From: Pseudoxanthomonas suwonensis
Lineage (GTDB): Bacteria > Pseudomonadota > Gammaproteobacteria > Xanthomonadales > Xanthomonadaceae
Length of the DNA stretch: 64,000 bases
Reading direction: 5' to 3'
Assembly (NCBI RefSeq): GCF_000972865.1
Contig: NZ_CP011144.1
Coordinates: 2,170,001-2,234,000, forward strand
The notes beneath the pieces were generated by a model that ran no database searches, was not told where the DNA came from, and saw only the letters and a list, made by a program, of their open reading frames with translations. The first letter of the stretch is position 1. Each line of letters begins with the position of its first letter. Shown one piece after another: positions 17,994 to 27,033 of this stretch. The translations under genes were made by a program, and so were the position numbers.

Positions 17994-18764
17994 TCAGCGC
18001 GCCAGTTCGATCCAGGCCGGGGCATGGTCGCTGGGCCGCTCCCAGGTGCGCGGCTCGCGGTCGATGCCGGCGGCGGCCACCTGCGGGCGCAGCGCCTCCG
18101 ACACCAGGGTCAGGTCGATGCGCAGGCCCAGGTCGCGACGGAACGCGGCCTGGCGGTAGTCCCACCAGCTGAACACCCCGCCGTCGCCATGCAGCAGCCG
18201 GTAGCCGTCGTGCAGGCCGGTGGCGAGCAGGTCGCGCAGCGCGGCGCGTTCGGGCGCGGAGGTGAGGATGTGCTGGTCGTTCCACACCGCCGGGTCGTGC
18301 ACGTCGCGCTCGTCCGGGGCGACGTTGAAGTCGCCCAGCACCACCAGGCTCGGGTGCCGACGGGCTTCCTCTTCCAGCCAGTCGCGCACCGCGGCCAGCC
18401 ATTGCAGCTTTAACTCGTACTTCTCGGTGCCGATGTCCTGGCCGTTGACCACATAGAGGTTGACGATGCGCAGGTCGCCGACGGTGGCGCTGATCGCGCG
18501 CCGGTGCTCGTGCTCGAAGCCGGGCACGCCGACCAGCACGTCGCGCGGCTCCTCGCGCGCCAGGATCGCCACCCCGTTGTAGGTCTTCTGCCCGGAGAAC
18601 ACGCTGCGGTAGCCGAGCCCGGCCAGCGCCGCGTCGGGGAAGCGGTGGTCCTCCAGCTTGGTCTCCTGCAGGCCGACCACGTCCGGGCCGAACGCGCGCA
18701 GCCACTGTTCCAGGTGCGGCAGGCGCACGTTGAGCGAGTTGACGTTCCAGCTGGCGATCTTCAT
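17994..18764 (-). CDS. xthA: Exodeoxyribonuclease III
   Basis: A 256-residue AP endonuclease / 3'-5' exonuclease of the exonuclease III family, acting in base-excision repair. Active-site blocks are MKIASWNVNSLNVR (Asn7), GLQETKLED (Glu34), VNLYVVNG, LGDFNVAPDERDV, SWWDYR and the final SDHAPAWI. The ATG at 18764 opens the conserved N-terminus; the 56 codons open upstream look non-coding. It is divergent from the GGDEF-EAL gene. Confidence 0.95.
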   Translation of the reverse strand: MKIASWNVNSLNVRLPHLEQWLRAFGPDVVGLQETKLEDHRFPDAALAGLGYRSVFSGQKTYNGVAILAREEPRDVLVGVPGFEHEHRRAISATVGDLRIVNLYVVNGQDIGTEKYELKLQWLAAVRDWLEEEARRHPSLVVLGDFNVAPDERDVHDPAVWNDQHILTSAPERAALRDLLATGLHDGYRLLHGDGGVFSWWDYRQAAFRRDLGLRIDLTLVSEALRPQVAAAGIDREPRTWERPSDHAPAWIELAR

Positions 18765-18889
18765 GGGCGGACCGGTCGGGCGCGTCGGCGCCGGCCCGAT
18801 AGGATAGCCCCGTGCCGGCGGCGCGGCGGTCGGGTACATTTCCGCCCGCCCGGGCCGATAACCCAGGCCTGGACAGGGGAGCAACGGGA

Positions 18890-20926
18890 ATGCAGGGTCT
18901 GGACGCGCGCACGGGGGCGGTGCTGGCGGCATTGCCGCTGCCGGTGCTGTTGCTTCGCGCGGACGGCTGCGTGCTCGAGGTCAATCCGGCCTGCGCCGAA
19001 CGCTTCGGCGTGGCCCGCGAGCACTGGCTCGGGCGGGCCCTTGCCGAGCACCTGGAGATCCCCGACCTGGCCGGCCTGCTGGCCGCGGCCCTGGCCGGCG
19101 AGGCGGTGGACTGCGAGTCGCGCGTGCATCGCGTGGCCGTGCGCAAGCACGTCGGTTTTGCCGTGCACCTGTGCCTGCGCCGGCTGCCGGGCGAGGCCGA
19201 CGCGCCGCGGCTGCTGCTGAGCCTGCAGGACATGACCCGCGAGCGGCACCTGGAGCGGATCCTGATGGATGCCCAGGCGCGCGCCGGGGTCGGCAGCTGG
19301 CATGTCGACATCCTCACCGGCCGTTCGCAGCTGACGCCCGAAGCCTACCGGCTGTACGGCATCGGCGAGGACGAGGTCGTCGACCTGGAGCGGTTCCTGC
19401 GCTGCGTCCACCTGGAGGACAAGGCGCACGTGCTGTCCTGCTGGAACCGCGCCCTGGCCGGCGCGCCATACGCGCTGGAGCACCGCGTGGTCGTCGACGG
19501 CCAGGAGCGCTGGGTCGAGGCGCGCGGCCTGCTCGAGACCGACGCGAACGGGCGCGCGCTGCGCATGATCGGCTCGGTGCTGGACATCACCCGGCACAAG
19601 CAGGCCGAGGAGGACATCCGCCAGCTGATCCACTACGACACCCTGACCCGGTTGCCGAACCGCAACATGGCCGCGATGCAGCTCGAGCGCCTGCTGCACG
19701 GTGACGCCGGCGTACCGTCCGAGGTCGGCGTGCTGGTGCTGGACCTGGACCGGTTCAAGGAGCTCAACGACAGCCTCGGCCAGGCGATCGGCGACGAGGC
19801 GCTGGTGCAGGTCGGCGCGCGCCTGCAGGCGGTGGCGGGCGGCGGGACGGTGCTGGCGCGGATCGGCGGCGACGAGTTCGTGGCGATCCTGCCCGGCACC
19901 GGCATCGAGGGCGCGATCGCGCTGGCCGAACGGGTGCTGCTGTCGCTGGAGCAGCCGTTGCAGCTGGGGAGCGGGCGCCTGTTCTATGTCCGCGCCAGCG
20001 TGGGCGTGGCGGTGTCGCCGGAGGACGGCACCGAGCCGGCGCAGCTGGTCCAGCACGCCGAGACCGCGATGTACGAGGCCAAGGCCACCGGCGGCCAGCG
20101 TTACGGCCTGTACCGGCGGCAGATGGGCGCGCTGCTGCAGCGCCGGATCCGCCTGGCCACGCGGCTGGACGTGGCCGTGCGCAGCGGCCAGCTGGCGCTG
20201 CACTACCAGCCGAAGGTGGACCTGGCCAGCGGCCGCCTGGCCGGGGCCGAGGCGCTGGCGCGCTGGTACGACCTGGAACTGGGCTGGGTGAACCCGGCCG
20301 AGTTCATCCCGCTGGCCGAGGAACGCGGCCTGATCGGAACGCTCGGCGACTGGGCGCTGGCCCAGGCCGCGCGCGACTACCGGCGCTGGTCGCGGCGCCG
20401 CCCGCTGCCCTGGCGGGTGGCGGTCAACGTGTCGGCGCGGCAGCTGGTGCAGGGCGATTTCGCCGAGCGCGCCGAGGCGGTGGTGCGTGCGGCCGGCGCG
20501 GTGCCGGGCGACATCGAACTGGAACTGACCGAGACCGCGATGGCCGGCGATCCGCAGCTGGCCTGCGCGATGTCCGACCGCCTGGCCGACGCCGGCTTCG
20601 CCCTGTCGCTGGACGACTTCGGCACCGGATATTCGTCGCTGTCGCAGTTGCATCGCTTCCGCCTGCAGAAGCTGAAGATCGACCTGGAGTTCGTGCAGGG
20701 CATGCTTGAGCGGCCCGGCCACCAGGCCATCGTCCGCGCGGTGATCGGCATGGCCAAGGCGATGGACCTGGTGGTGGTGGCCGAAGGCATCGAGACCCAG
20801 GCCCAGGCCGACTGCCTGCGCGCGCTGGGTTGCGACCTGGGACAGGGCTGGCTGTATGGCCGGGCGGTGCCTGCCGAAGAGTTCGCCCGCGAGTGGCTGC
20901 GCGAGGCGCCGGCGCTGCCGTTGTAG
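18890..20926 (+). CDS. PAS-GGDEF-EAL cyclic-di-GMP signalling protein
   Basis: A 678-residue soluble protein with two PAS-like regions (about residues 10-125 and 130-240), a diguanylate cyclase domain (about 245-410) and a phosphodiesterase domain (about 425-670). The GGDEF motif (326-330) is intact, as is the EAL motif (Glu454). EAL active-site blocks NVSARQL, ELTETA, DDFGTGYSSLSQL and VVAEGIET are present, so hydrolysis of c-di-GMP is likely; the cyclase domain may be active or act as a GTP sensor. No membrane segment was seen, so the input is cytoplasmic. The start is the ATG at 18890, preceded by GGGGAGCAACGGGA. The stop TAG (20924-20926) is the end of a GTAG repeat. Confidence 0.93.
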   Translation: MQGLDARTGAVLAALPLPVLLLRADGCVLEVNPACAERFGVAREHWLGRALAEHLEIPDLAGLLAAALAGEAVDCESRVHRVAVRKHVGFAVHLCLRRLPGEADAPRLLLSLQDMTRERHLERILMDAQARAGVGSWHVDILTGRSQLTPEAYRLYGIGEDEVVDLERFLRCVHLEDKAHVLSCWNRALAGAPYALEHRVVVDGQERWVEARGLLETDANGRALRMIGSVLDITRHKQAEEDIRQLIHYDTLTRLPNRNMAAMQLERLLHGDAGVPSEVGVLVLDLDRFKELNDSLGQAIGDEALVQVGARLQAVAGGGTVLARIGGDEFVAILPGTGIEGAIALAERVLLSLEQPLQLGSGRLFYVRASVGVAVSPEDGTEPAQLVQHAETAMYEAKATGGQRYGLYRRQMGALLQRRIRLATRLDVAVRSGQLALHYQPKVDLASGRLAGAEALARWYDLELGWVNPAEFIPLAEERGLIGTLGDWALAQAARDYRRWSRRRPLPWRVAVNVSARQLVQGDFAERAEAVVRAAGAVPGDIELELTETAMAGDPQLACAMSDRLADAGFALSLDDFGTGYSSLSQLHRFRLQKLKIDLEFVQGMLERPGHQAIVRAVIGMAKAMDLVVVAEGIETQAQADCLRALGCDLGQGWLYGRAVPAEEFAREWLREAPALPL

Positions 20927-21147
20927 GCGCCCGTCTTGCGGGCGACGCCTGCGTCGGAATCATGGGGGCGTCGCCTGGGCCGGGGGCGTCGTGTCGCCGG
21001 CTGAACCCGGCTCCTACAACAGCCCCGGCGCGGCCGCTCTTCTTGCTCTTCTTGTAGGAGCTGACTTCAGTCGGCGACACGGGCGTCGGAATCCCCTGGG
21101 AAGTCGCCTGTGCCGACGTAGCGTGTCGTCGGCCAGGACCCGGTGCT
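20923..21147. repeat. Two GTAG-ended repeats, the second degenerate
   Basis: The first element spans 20923-21017 with a variant left arm (GCGCCCGTCTTGCGGGCG) and the standard right arm. The second starts at 21053 with GCTGACTTCAGTCGGC and fades near 21147, where the expected closing GCTCCTAC reads GTGCTCCG. They fill most of the 304-bp gap to the aldehyde dehydrogenase gene. Confidence 0.8.
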
Positions 21148-21151
21148 CCGT

Positions 21152-21201
21152 CCCCCATCCCCCGTCGTCACGGCGCACGCCGGGACGACGGGGGATGGGG
21201 G
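21152..21201. terminator. Perfect 18-bp inverted repeat, possible bidirectional terminator
   Basis: Arms 21152-21169 and 21184-21201 are exact reverse complements (CCCCCATCCCCCGTCGTC and its complement) around a 14-base loop. It lies between the convergent ends of the GGDEF-EAL and aldehyde dehydrogenase genes. No T-run follows on either strand, so termination by the stem alone is uncertain; it belongs to a dispersed family also seen at 57421. Confidence 0.5.
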
Positions 21202-21230
21202 CGTTCCTGGGCGATGAACACCCACCACCC

Positions 21231-22775
21231 TCAGCGCAGCAGCCAGTCGATCATCCGCCGCACCCGCCGGTACGGCGGCCGCAGCAGGTCGGTGGCGCCG
21301 AAACGCGCCTGCCACAGCACCGGCAGCTGCTTGCCCAGCGCATCGAACCCGGCGCGGCCGTGGTAGGCGCCGATGCCGCTGGCACCCACGCCGCCGAAGG
21401 GCAAATTCTCCGCAGCGAAATGCAGCAGCGTGTCGTTGACGGTAACGCCGCCGGCCAGGGTGTGCCGCAGTACGGTTTCGACCTCGCTGCGGTCGCGGCT
21501 GAAGGGATACAGTGCCAGCGGCCGCGGCCGCGCGTTGACGAAGTCGATCGCCTGTTCCAGCGAATCGACCACGCGCACCGGCAGGATCGGGCCGAAGATC
21601 TCCTCGCGCATCAGCGCGATGTCGTCCGGCGGGTCCAGCACCAGGGTCGGCGCGAACAGGCGCCGCGCCGGATCGTGCGCGGCGGCCAGCGGCAGCACCT
21701 CGCAGCCGCGTTCGCGCGCCTCGTCCAGCCAGCGCTGCAGGCGCGCGAACTGGGCGTCGTTGACGATGCGGGTGTAGTCCTCGGCATCGCCCTGCAGCCC
21801 GCCGTAGCGCGCGGCGACCTGCGCGCGCAGCGCCTGCACCAGCGCATCGCGGCGCTGGCGGCCGACCAGCAGCACGTAGTCCGGCGCGATGCAGGTCTGC
21901 CCTGCGTTGAACCACTTGCCGGTCGCCAGGCGCGCGGCGGCCTGCTCCGGCGGATAGCCGGCGCAGACGATCGCCGGCGACTTGCCGCCCAGCTCCAGGG
22001 TCAGCGGGGTCAGGTTCGCGGCGGCAGCAGCCATCACCTTGCGCCCGACCTCGGTCGAGCCGGTGAAGACCAGATGGTCCAACGGCAGCGCGGCGAACGC
22101 GGCGGCGACCTCGCTGCCGCCCTCGGCCACGGCCACGCGCGTGGCCGGGAACACCTCGGCCAGCAGCGAGTGCAGGAAGCGCGCGGTCCGCGGCGTGTGC
22201 TCGGACGGCTTGAGGAACACGTGGTTGCCGGCGGCGATCGCGGTCGCCAGCGGCACCAGCGCCAGGTTGACCGGGTAGTTCCACGGCGAGATCACACCGA
22301 CCACGCCCAGCGGCGCGTGGCGCAGCTGCGCGCGCGCCGGCCACAGGCGCCAGCCGGCGCCGACCCGGCGCGGCTTCATCCAGCCGCGCAGGTGGCGCAG
22401 CAGGTGGTCGATGGCCGCCAGCACGGTCATGCCGTCGGCCAGCAGGCTTTCGTCGCGGGAGCGGTGGCCGAAGTCGGCGGCGATGGCGTCAGCCATCTCC
22501 GGCAGCCGGCGCATGAGCGCGGCGCGCAGCCGCCGCAGGTCGTCGCGGCGCTGCGCATGGCCGGGCTTGTCCGCCTGCCAGGCCTGGCGCAGGCGCTGCA
22601 GCGTCGGCGCCAGGTCGGCGATCGCGGTCACCGGCTCGCGTGCGTCGCCACCGGGCGGCGGCGGCCCGCGGGACTGTTCGGCATTGGCCGCCGCGAGGGC
22701 GGCGCCGGCGGCGGTCATGGCCGCCGTGGCGGCGGTGGTGGCAGCGCTCGTGGCAGCGGTGACGCCGGTGGTCAT
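21231..22775 (-). CDS. Aldehyde dehydrogenase, coniferyl-aldehyde-dehydrogenase-like
   Basis: A 514-residue NAD(P)-dependent aldehyde dehydrogenase. It has the substrate-side SPWNYPVNL, the cofactor motif FTGSTEVGRKV, the glutamate motif LELGGKSP and the catalytic cysteine in FNAGQTCIAPDYV. The short-tailed form ending in RRMIDWLLR and the N-terminal layout resemble the coniferyl aldehyde dehydrogenase group. The physiological aldehyde is not known. The first 40 residues are an alanine-rich low-complexity tract (ATSAATTAATAA). The ATG at 22775 is still favoured because TACACT lies exactly 6 nt upstream, which fits a leaderless start; an internal ATG 19 codons later is an alternative. It is divergent from the gamma-carbonic anhydrase gene. 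Confidence 0.88.
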   Translation of the reverse strand: MTTGVTAATSAATTAATAAMTAAGAALAAANAEQSRGPPPPGGDAREPVTAIADLAPTLQRLRQAWQADKPGHAQRRDDLRRLRAALMRRLPEMADAIAADFGHRSRDESLLADGMTVLAAIDHLLRHLRGWMKPRRVGAGWRLWPARAQLRHAPLGVVGVISPWNYPVNLALVPLATAIAAGNHVFLKPSEHTPRTARFLHSLLAEVFPATRVAVAEGGSEVAAAFAALPLDHLVFTGSTEVGRKVMAAAAANLTPLTLELGGKSPAIVCAGYPPEQAAARLATGKWFNAGQTCIAPDYVLLVGRQRRDALVQALRAQVAARYGGLQGDAEDYTRIVNDAQFARLQRWLDEARERGCEVLPLAAAHDPARRLFAPTLVLDPPDDIALMREEIFGPILPVRVVDSLEQAIDFVNARPRPLALYPFSRDRSEVETVLRHTLAGGVTVNDTLLHFAAENLPFGGVGASGIGAYHGRAGFDALGKQLPVLWQARFGATDLLRPPYRRVRRMIDWLLR

Positions 22776-22824
22776 GCCGGCAGTGTAGGCCTTCGCCTGC
22801 GCGACCGCGCACTACAATGGCCGC
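22776..22824. promoter_or_regulatory. 49-bp divergent promoter with two leaderless -10 boxes
   Basis: On the plus strand TACAAT (22813-22818) stands 6 nt before the ATG at 22825. On the minus strand TACACT (22787-22782) stands 6 nt before the ATG at 22775. Both genes would be transcribed from their own start codons. Neither strand shows a good -35 box, and the two promoter cores sit back to back within 36 bp. Confidence 0.55.
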
Positions 22825-23397
22825 ATGACTGCGCCCACGCCCACGCCCACACCCACGCCGCCGCTGCGCCCCTACCTCGACCGCCTGCCGGTGCTGGGCG
22901 AACGCGTCTACGTCGATCCGGCGGCGACCGTGATCGGCGACGTGGAGCTGGCCGATGACGCGTCGGTCTGGCCCGGCTGCGTGCTGCGCGGCGACGTCAA
23001 CTTCATCCGCGTCGGTGCACGGACCAACGTGCAGGACGGCACCATCGTCCACGTCAGCCACCACAGCCCGTTCAACCAGGCCGGTTACCCGACCCTGATC
23101 GGCGCGGACGTGACCATCGGCCACGGCACCATCATCCACGCCTGCACCATCGAGGACCTGTGCCTGATCGGGATGGGCGCCTGCATCCTCGACGGCGCCA
23201 CGGTGAAGAAATACGGCTTCGTCGGCGCCGGCGCGGTGGTCGGTCCGGGCAAGGTGGTCGGCGAGGCCGAGCTGTGGCTGGGCAACCCGGCGCGCTTCGT
23301 GCGCAGGCTGAGCGACCGCGAGATCGAGAGCCTGCATTACTCGGCCGCGCACTACGTGCGGCTGAAGGACCGCTACCTGGGCATCGCCGCCGACTGA
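22825..23397 (+). CDS. Gamma-class carbonic anhydrase-like hexapeptide-repeat protein
   Basis: A 190-residue left-handed beta-helix protein of the YrdA/CaiE/PaaY group. Hexapeptide repeats run from about residue 30 to 150, with the metal-ligand histidines in IVHVSHHS, TIGHGTIIHACTI and nearby. The final NPARFVRRLSDREIESL is typical. Members bind zinc or iron and some hydrate CO2, but the function of this subgroup is mostly unproven. The N-terminus carries a short Thr-Pro tract (PTPTPTPTPP). The ATG at 22825 is supported by TACAAT exactly 6 nt upstream, predicting a leaderless mRNA. Confidence 0.9.
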   Translation: MTAPTPTPTPTPPLRPYLDRLPVLGERVYVDPAATVIGDVELADDASVWPGCVLRGDVNFIRVGARTNVQDGTIVHVSHHSPFNQAGYPTLIGADVTIGHGTIIHACTIEDLCLIGMGACILDGATVKKYGFVGAGAVVGPGKVVGEAELWLGNPARFVRRLSDREIESLHYSAAHYVRLKDRYLGIAAD

Positions 23398-23404
23398 GCC
23401 GCGC

Positions 23405-23671
23405 TCAGGGCGCGGTCGCCGCCTCCAGCGCGGCCAGGATCGCCATCGCCTCGTCGCGGCTGGCACCGCACATCGCCGGGCCGGGCCTGAGCGAGGCGCA
23501 GAACGCCGGCCGTTCCGGGCGGCCGAACAGGCGGCAACGCAACGCCTCGTCCAGCTGCACGCAGGCCACCCCGGCCGGCTTGCCGCGCGGCATGCCGGGG
23601 ATCGGCGAGGTGATCGACGGCGCCGTGCAGCAGGCGGCGCAGCCGCCGCGGCAGGCGAAGGGCGTATCCAT
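23405..23671 (-). CDS. YkgJ-family cysteine-cluster protein
   Basis: An 88-residue protein with the cysteine pattern CRGGCAACC near the N-terminus and further cysteines in [22 protein letters not shown] and MCGAS. This is the CxxCxxCC-type metal-binding arrangement of the YkgJ/UPF0153 family, presumed to bind zinc or an iron-sulfur cluster; the role is unknown. It is convergent with the carbonic anhydrase gene (7 bp between stops) and divergent from the RDD operon. The ATG at 23671 has TACACT 6 nt upstream. Confidence 0.85.
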   Translation of the reverse strand: MDTPFACRGGCAACCTAPSITSPIPGMPRGKPAGVACVQLDEALRCRLFGRPERPAFCASLRPGPAMCGASRDEAMAILAALEAATAP

Positions 23672-23677
23672 GCGCGC

Positions 23678-23683
23678 AGTGTA
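23678..23683 (-). promoter_or_regulatory. -10 hexamer predicting a leaderless YkgJ transcript
   Basis: TACACT on the minus strand is separated from the ATG at 23671 by the six bases GCGCGC, the same spacing seen in front of the aldehyde dehydrogenase, carbonic anhydrase, uvrD and polA genes. Confidence 0.45.
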
Positions 23684-23749
23684 GGCCCGGCGCTGGGCAA
23701 GCCGGTGCACGGCCGCTACAGTCGGCGCGGGGACCACGACGAGGACCGC

Positions 23750-24490
23750 ATGCCGCCACAGGCAGTCGCCGCGCACGAGCGGACCGGCACCGCCGCCGCG
23801 CCCGCGGCCATGCTCGACACCTATCGTGAGGTGCTCACGCCCGAAGGCGTGGCCCTGCACCTGCCGGCCGCCGGCCCGGTGCCGCGCGCGCTGGCGTGGC
23901 TGATCGACCTGTTCGTGCGCGTCGCGGTGCTGCTGGCGCTGTCGATGCTGCTGGGGTTGCTGGGCGGACTCGGCCAGGGCCTGTATCTGGTCGGGCTGTT
24001 CCTGGTGTTCTGGGCCTATCCGATCGTGCTGGAGGCGGCCTGGAACGGGCAGACCCCCGGCAAGCGCGCGCTGGGGCTGCGCGTGGTCGCCGGCGACGGC
24101 GCACCGGTCGGCTGGCTGCCGGCGGTGGTGCGCAACCTGATGCGTTCGGTGGACATGCTGCCGTTCGGCTACGCCACCGGGCTCGCCAGCTGCCTGTACG
24201 ACCGCCACGGCCGCCGCCTCGGCGACCTGGTCGCCGATACCGTGGTCGTGCACGTGGCGCCGCGCCGGATCGACCCGGTGCTGCCGCCGGCCACGCCGCA
24301 GGCGCCGGCGCAGGTACTGCTGCCGGACGAACAGGCCGCGATCGTGGCCTTCGGCGAGCGCGCGCCGCGGCTGTCGGCCGGACGCCAGGCCGAACTGGCC
24401 GCGCTGCTGTTCCCGCTCACCGGCAGCGCCGGCAGCGAGGGCGTGCGCCGGCTGTACGGCCTGGCCAACTGGCTGCTGGGGCGACGCTGA
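23750..24490 (+). CDS. RDD-family membrane protein
   Basis: A 246-residue protein with an RDD domain. The arginine/aspartate signature is [12 protein letters not shown] in the first helix, followed by two further membrane segments ([14 protein letters not shown] and [19 protein letters not shown]), then [14 protein letters not shown] and the [12 protein letters not shown] end of the domain. A cytoplasmic tail of about 80 residues follows. The function is unknown. The start at 23750 is chosen over a second ATG at 23810; both leave the domain complete. It is the first gene of a six-gene operon, with a probable promoter (TACAGT near 23715). Confidence 0.85.
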   Translation: MPPQAVAAHERTGTAAAPAAMLDTYREVLTPEGVALHLPAAGPVPRALAWLIDLFVRVAVLLALSMLLGLLGGLGQGLYLVGLFLVFWAYPIVLEAAWNGQTPGKRALGLRVVAGDGAPVGWLPAVVRNLMRSVDMLPFGYATGLASCLYDRHGRRLGDLVADTVVVHVAPRRIDPVLPPATPQAPAQVLLPDEQAAIVAFGERAPRLSAGRQAELAALLFPLTGSAGSEGVRRLYGLANWLLGRR

Positions 24491-24515
24491 TGGCGCACGG
24501 ATGCGGAGGGCGCGG

Positions 24516-25529
24516 ATGAGGCAGGAGCAGTTCGTGGCCCGCCACCAGGCCGAGTGGGACGCCTTCGAGCTGTGGCTGCAGGCGTGCGGCGAGCGCGTCC
24601 GCGCCCGGCGCCCCGGCGACGCGCCGGTGGGCCTGGACGACGGCGAGGTCCCGGCGCGCTACCGCCGGTTGTGCCAGCAGCTGGCGCTGGCGCGCCGGCG
24701 CGGCTACAGCACGCCGCTGCTGGAGCGGCTGCAGGGGCTGATGCAGCGCGGCCACGCGGTGCTGTACCGCGCGCCGCCGCCGCGCTGGCGCCGCGCCGCC
24801 GAGTTCCTGGTCGCTGGTTTCCCGCAGCTGGTGCGCAGCCAGGCCGGTTGCATGGCTGCTTCGCTGCTGCTGTTCGCGGTGCCGCTGGTGGGACTGTTCG
24901 TGTTGCTGCAGTTCCGCCCGGAGTTGATCCACCAGCTGCTCGACCCGGCCCAGATCGCACGGATGGAGGCCATGTACGACCCGTCCGACCCGCGCAACGC
25001 GCTGGGCCGCGACAGCGGCAGCGACTGGCAGATGTTCGGCCACTACGTGATGAACAACATCAGCATCGGCCTGCGCACCTTCGCCGGCGGCCTGCTGGCC
25101 GGGGTCGGCACGATCCTGGTGCTGATCGCCAACGGCGTGAACATCGGCGCGGTGGCCGGGCACCTGCAGGCGATCGGGCACGGCGATCCGTTCTGGCGCT
25201 TCGTCGCCGGCCATGCGCCGCTGGAGCTGACCGCGATCGTGATCGCCGGCGGCGCCGGCCTGCGTCTGGGCCTGGGCCTGGTCGCACCGGGACGGCGCCG
25301 GCGCCGCGATGCGCTGGTGCATGCCGGCCGCATCGGCGCGCGGCTGTGCCTGGGGGTGGCGGTGATGCTGCTGCTGGCTGCGTTCGTGGAAGCGTTCTGG
25401 TCCTCGACCCAGTCGATCCCGGCCTGGCTCAAGTACGCGGTCTCGGCGCTGTTGTGGGCCGGCGTGCTGGGCTGGCTGTGGCGCGGCGGACACGGCACTG
25501 CGGCCGCGGAGGGCGACGATGAGGCCTGA
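24516..25529 (+). CDS. SpoIIM-like (stage II sporulation protein M family) membrane protein
   Basis: A 337-residue protein with a soluble N-terminal part of about 100 residues, then five or so membrane segments of the SpoIIM/DUF95 type. The stretch [20 protein letters not shown] followed by [18 protein letters not shown] is the family mark. In non-sporulating bacteria these proteins sit with RDD and MoxR genes and are presumed to act in the cell envelope. The ATG at 24516 has GGAGGG upstream. Its end overlaps the next gene by 11 bp. Confidence 0.85.
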   Translation: MRQEQFVARHQAEWDAFELWLQACGERVRARRPGDAPVGLDDGEVPARYRRLCQQLALARRRGYSTPLLERLQGLMQRGHAVLYRAPPPRWRRAAEFLVAGFPQLVRSQAGCMAASLLLFAVPLVGLFVLLQFRPELIHQLLDPAQIARMEAMYDPSDPRNALGRDSGSDWQMFGHYVMNNISIGLRTFAGGLLAGVGTILVLIANGVNIGAVAGHLQAIGHGDPFWRFVAGHAPLELTAIVIAGGAGLRLGLGLVAPGRRRRRDALVHAGRIGARLCLGVAVMLLLAAFVEAFWSSTQSIPAWLKYAVSALLWAGVLGWLWRGGHGTAAAEGDDEA

Positions 25530-27033
25530 GGACCTGGACGTGGCCCTGCGCCCGCGCTCGTCGTGGGAAGCGATGGAACTGGGCACCGCGCTGCTGCGCC
25601 GCCACGCCGGCGCGGTCTGGCAGCCGTGGCTGCTGGCCACGCTGCCGGTGTTCGCGCTGCTCAACGCCGCGGCCTGGATGCTGGACCGGCTGTGGCTGGC
25701 GATGGTGCTGATGTGGTGGCTCAAGCCGCTGTTCGAGCGGATCCCGCTGTACGTGCTTTCGCGCGGGGTGTTCGGGCGCACGCCGCCGGCGTGGGAGACG
25801 CTGCGCGCGCAGGTGGCGTTCGGCCGCGGCGCGATGCCGGGCTACCTGCTGTGGCGGCGCCTGTCGCCGGCGCGCTCGCTGCTGCTGCCGGTGGACGTGC
25901 TCGAAGGTACTGCCGGGACGCAGCGCTGGATGCGCCGGCGCGTGGTCGGCGGGCCGGCGTATGCGCAGGCGGCGCTGCTGACCTGGACCTGCTGGCTGTT
26001 CGAGCTGGCGCTGGCGCTGGGTGCGGTGGCGGCGGTGTTCGTCGCCGTTCCGGCCGAGCTGCTGCCCGCGTCGCTGCGCTCGTTCTGGGCGCTGCTGTAC
26101 GGCGGCCCGCCACCGTGGCTGCTGCTGGGCTTCAACCTGGCCTTCTGGCTGGCGATGTCGGTGATCGGGCCGTTCTACACGGCCGCCGGCTTCGGCCTGT
26201 ACCTCAACCGGCGCACCGAGACCGAGGCCTGGGACGTGGAACTGGCGTTCCGGCGCCTGCGCGAACGGCTGCTCGCGCAGGCGGCCGCGCCGCTGGCGGT
26301 GGCGCTGCTGGCGTGCACGCTGCTGCTGCCGTGGTCGGCGTACGCCCAGGAGCCAGGCGACGATGCGGAGCCGGCGACGCTGGAGCAGGTGTTCGGTCCC
26401 CGGCTGGCCGACGATGCCGGTTTCCGCGAGGCGGCCGCGCGCGCCTACCGCGATCCGCCGCTGGGCGGCGAGCGCACGCTGGTGGAATGGAAGCCGAAGG
26501 CCAAGGAGCGGCCCCAGCGCAGGCCAGGCCCGGACCTGTCGGCCTTGGCCGCGCTGCTGTCGCTGCTCGCCGAGTGGGGCCTGTGGATCCTGGCCGGCGT
26601 GCTGCTGCTGGCGGTCGTGCTGACCGCGCCGCGCTGGCTGCCGTGGCTGCGCGGTTCGCTGCGGCGCAGGCGCACGGTGCCGACGCCGGTGGCGACCGTC
26701 GTGCTGGCGGAACCCGAGCCGCTGCCCGACGACATCGCCAGCGTCGCGCGCCGGCTCTGGCAGGACGGCCGCCAGCGCGACGCGCTGGCGCTGCTGTACC
26801 GCGGCAGCGTCGAGGCGATGAGCCTGCAGGCCGGGGTCGAACTGCCACCCGGTGCGACCGAGGCGCAATGCCTGCGCGCGGCGCGCCGGTTGCCGCTGGA
26901 CGCCGCGCGCGAACTGTTCGCGGGCGTGGTGCGGGTGTGGCAGTACGCCGCCTACGCTGGCCGCCTGCCGGAGCAGGACGAGTTCGAGTCACTGCTGGAC
27001 GCGGCGCGCGTGCAATGGGGATGGAGCCGATGA
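25519..27033 (+). CDS. Multi-pass membrane protein with C-terminal DUF4129
   Basis: A 504-residue protein. The first 280 residues hold several membrane helices, ending in a segment that reads like an internal signal sequence (LAVALLACTLLLPWSAYAQ). Then comes a soluble stretch, a further helix (LWILAGVLLLAVVLTAPRWL), and a C-terminal domain of about 110 residues resembling DUF4129 (RRLWQDGRQRDALALLYRG to the end). DUF4129 is frequent in MoxR-DUF58 clusters, where its biochemical role is unknown. The ATG at 25519 overlaps the upstream gene, and its stop overlaps the next start (ATGA), implying tight coupling. Confidence 0.8.
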   Translation: MRPEDLDVALRPRSSWEAMELGTALLRRHAGAVWQPWLLATLPVFALLNAAAWMLDRLWLAMVLMWWLKPLFERIPLYVLSRGVFGRTPPAWETLRAQVAFGRGAMPGYLLWRRLSPARSLLLPVDVLEGTAGTQRWMRRRVVGGPAYAQAALLTWTCWLFELALALGAVAAVFVAVPAELLPASLRSFWALLYGGPPPWLLLGFNLAFWLAMSVIGPFYTAAGFGLYLNRRTETEAWDVELAFRRLRERLLAQAAAPLAVALLACTLLLPWSAYAQEPGDDAEPATLEQVFGPRLADDAGFREAAARAYRDPPLGGERTLVEWKPKAKERPQRRPGPDLSALAALLSLLAEWGLWILAGVLLLAVVLTAPRWLPWLRGSLRRRRTVPTPVATVVLAEPEPLPDDIASVARRLWQDGRQRDALALLYRGSVEAMSLQAGVELPPGATEAQCLRAARRLPLDAARELFAGVVRVWQYAAYAGRLPEQDEFESLLDAARVQWGWSR

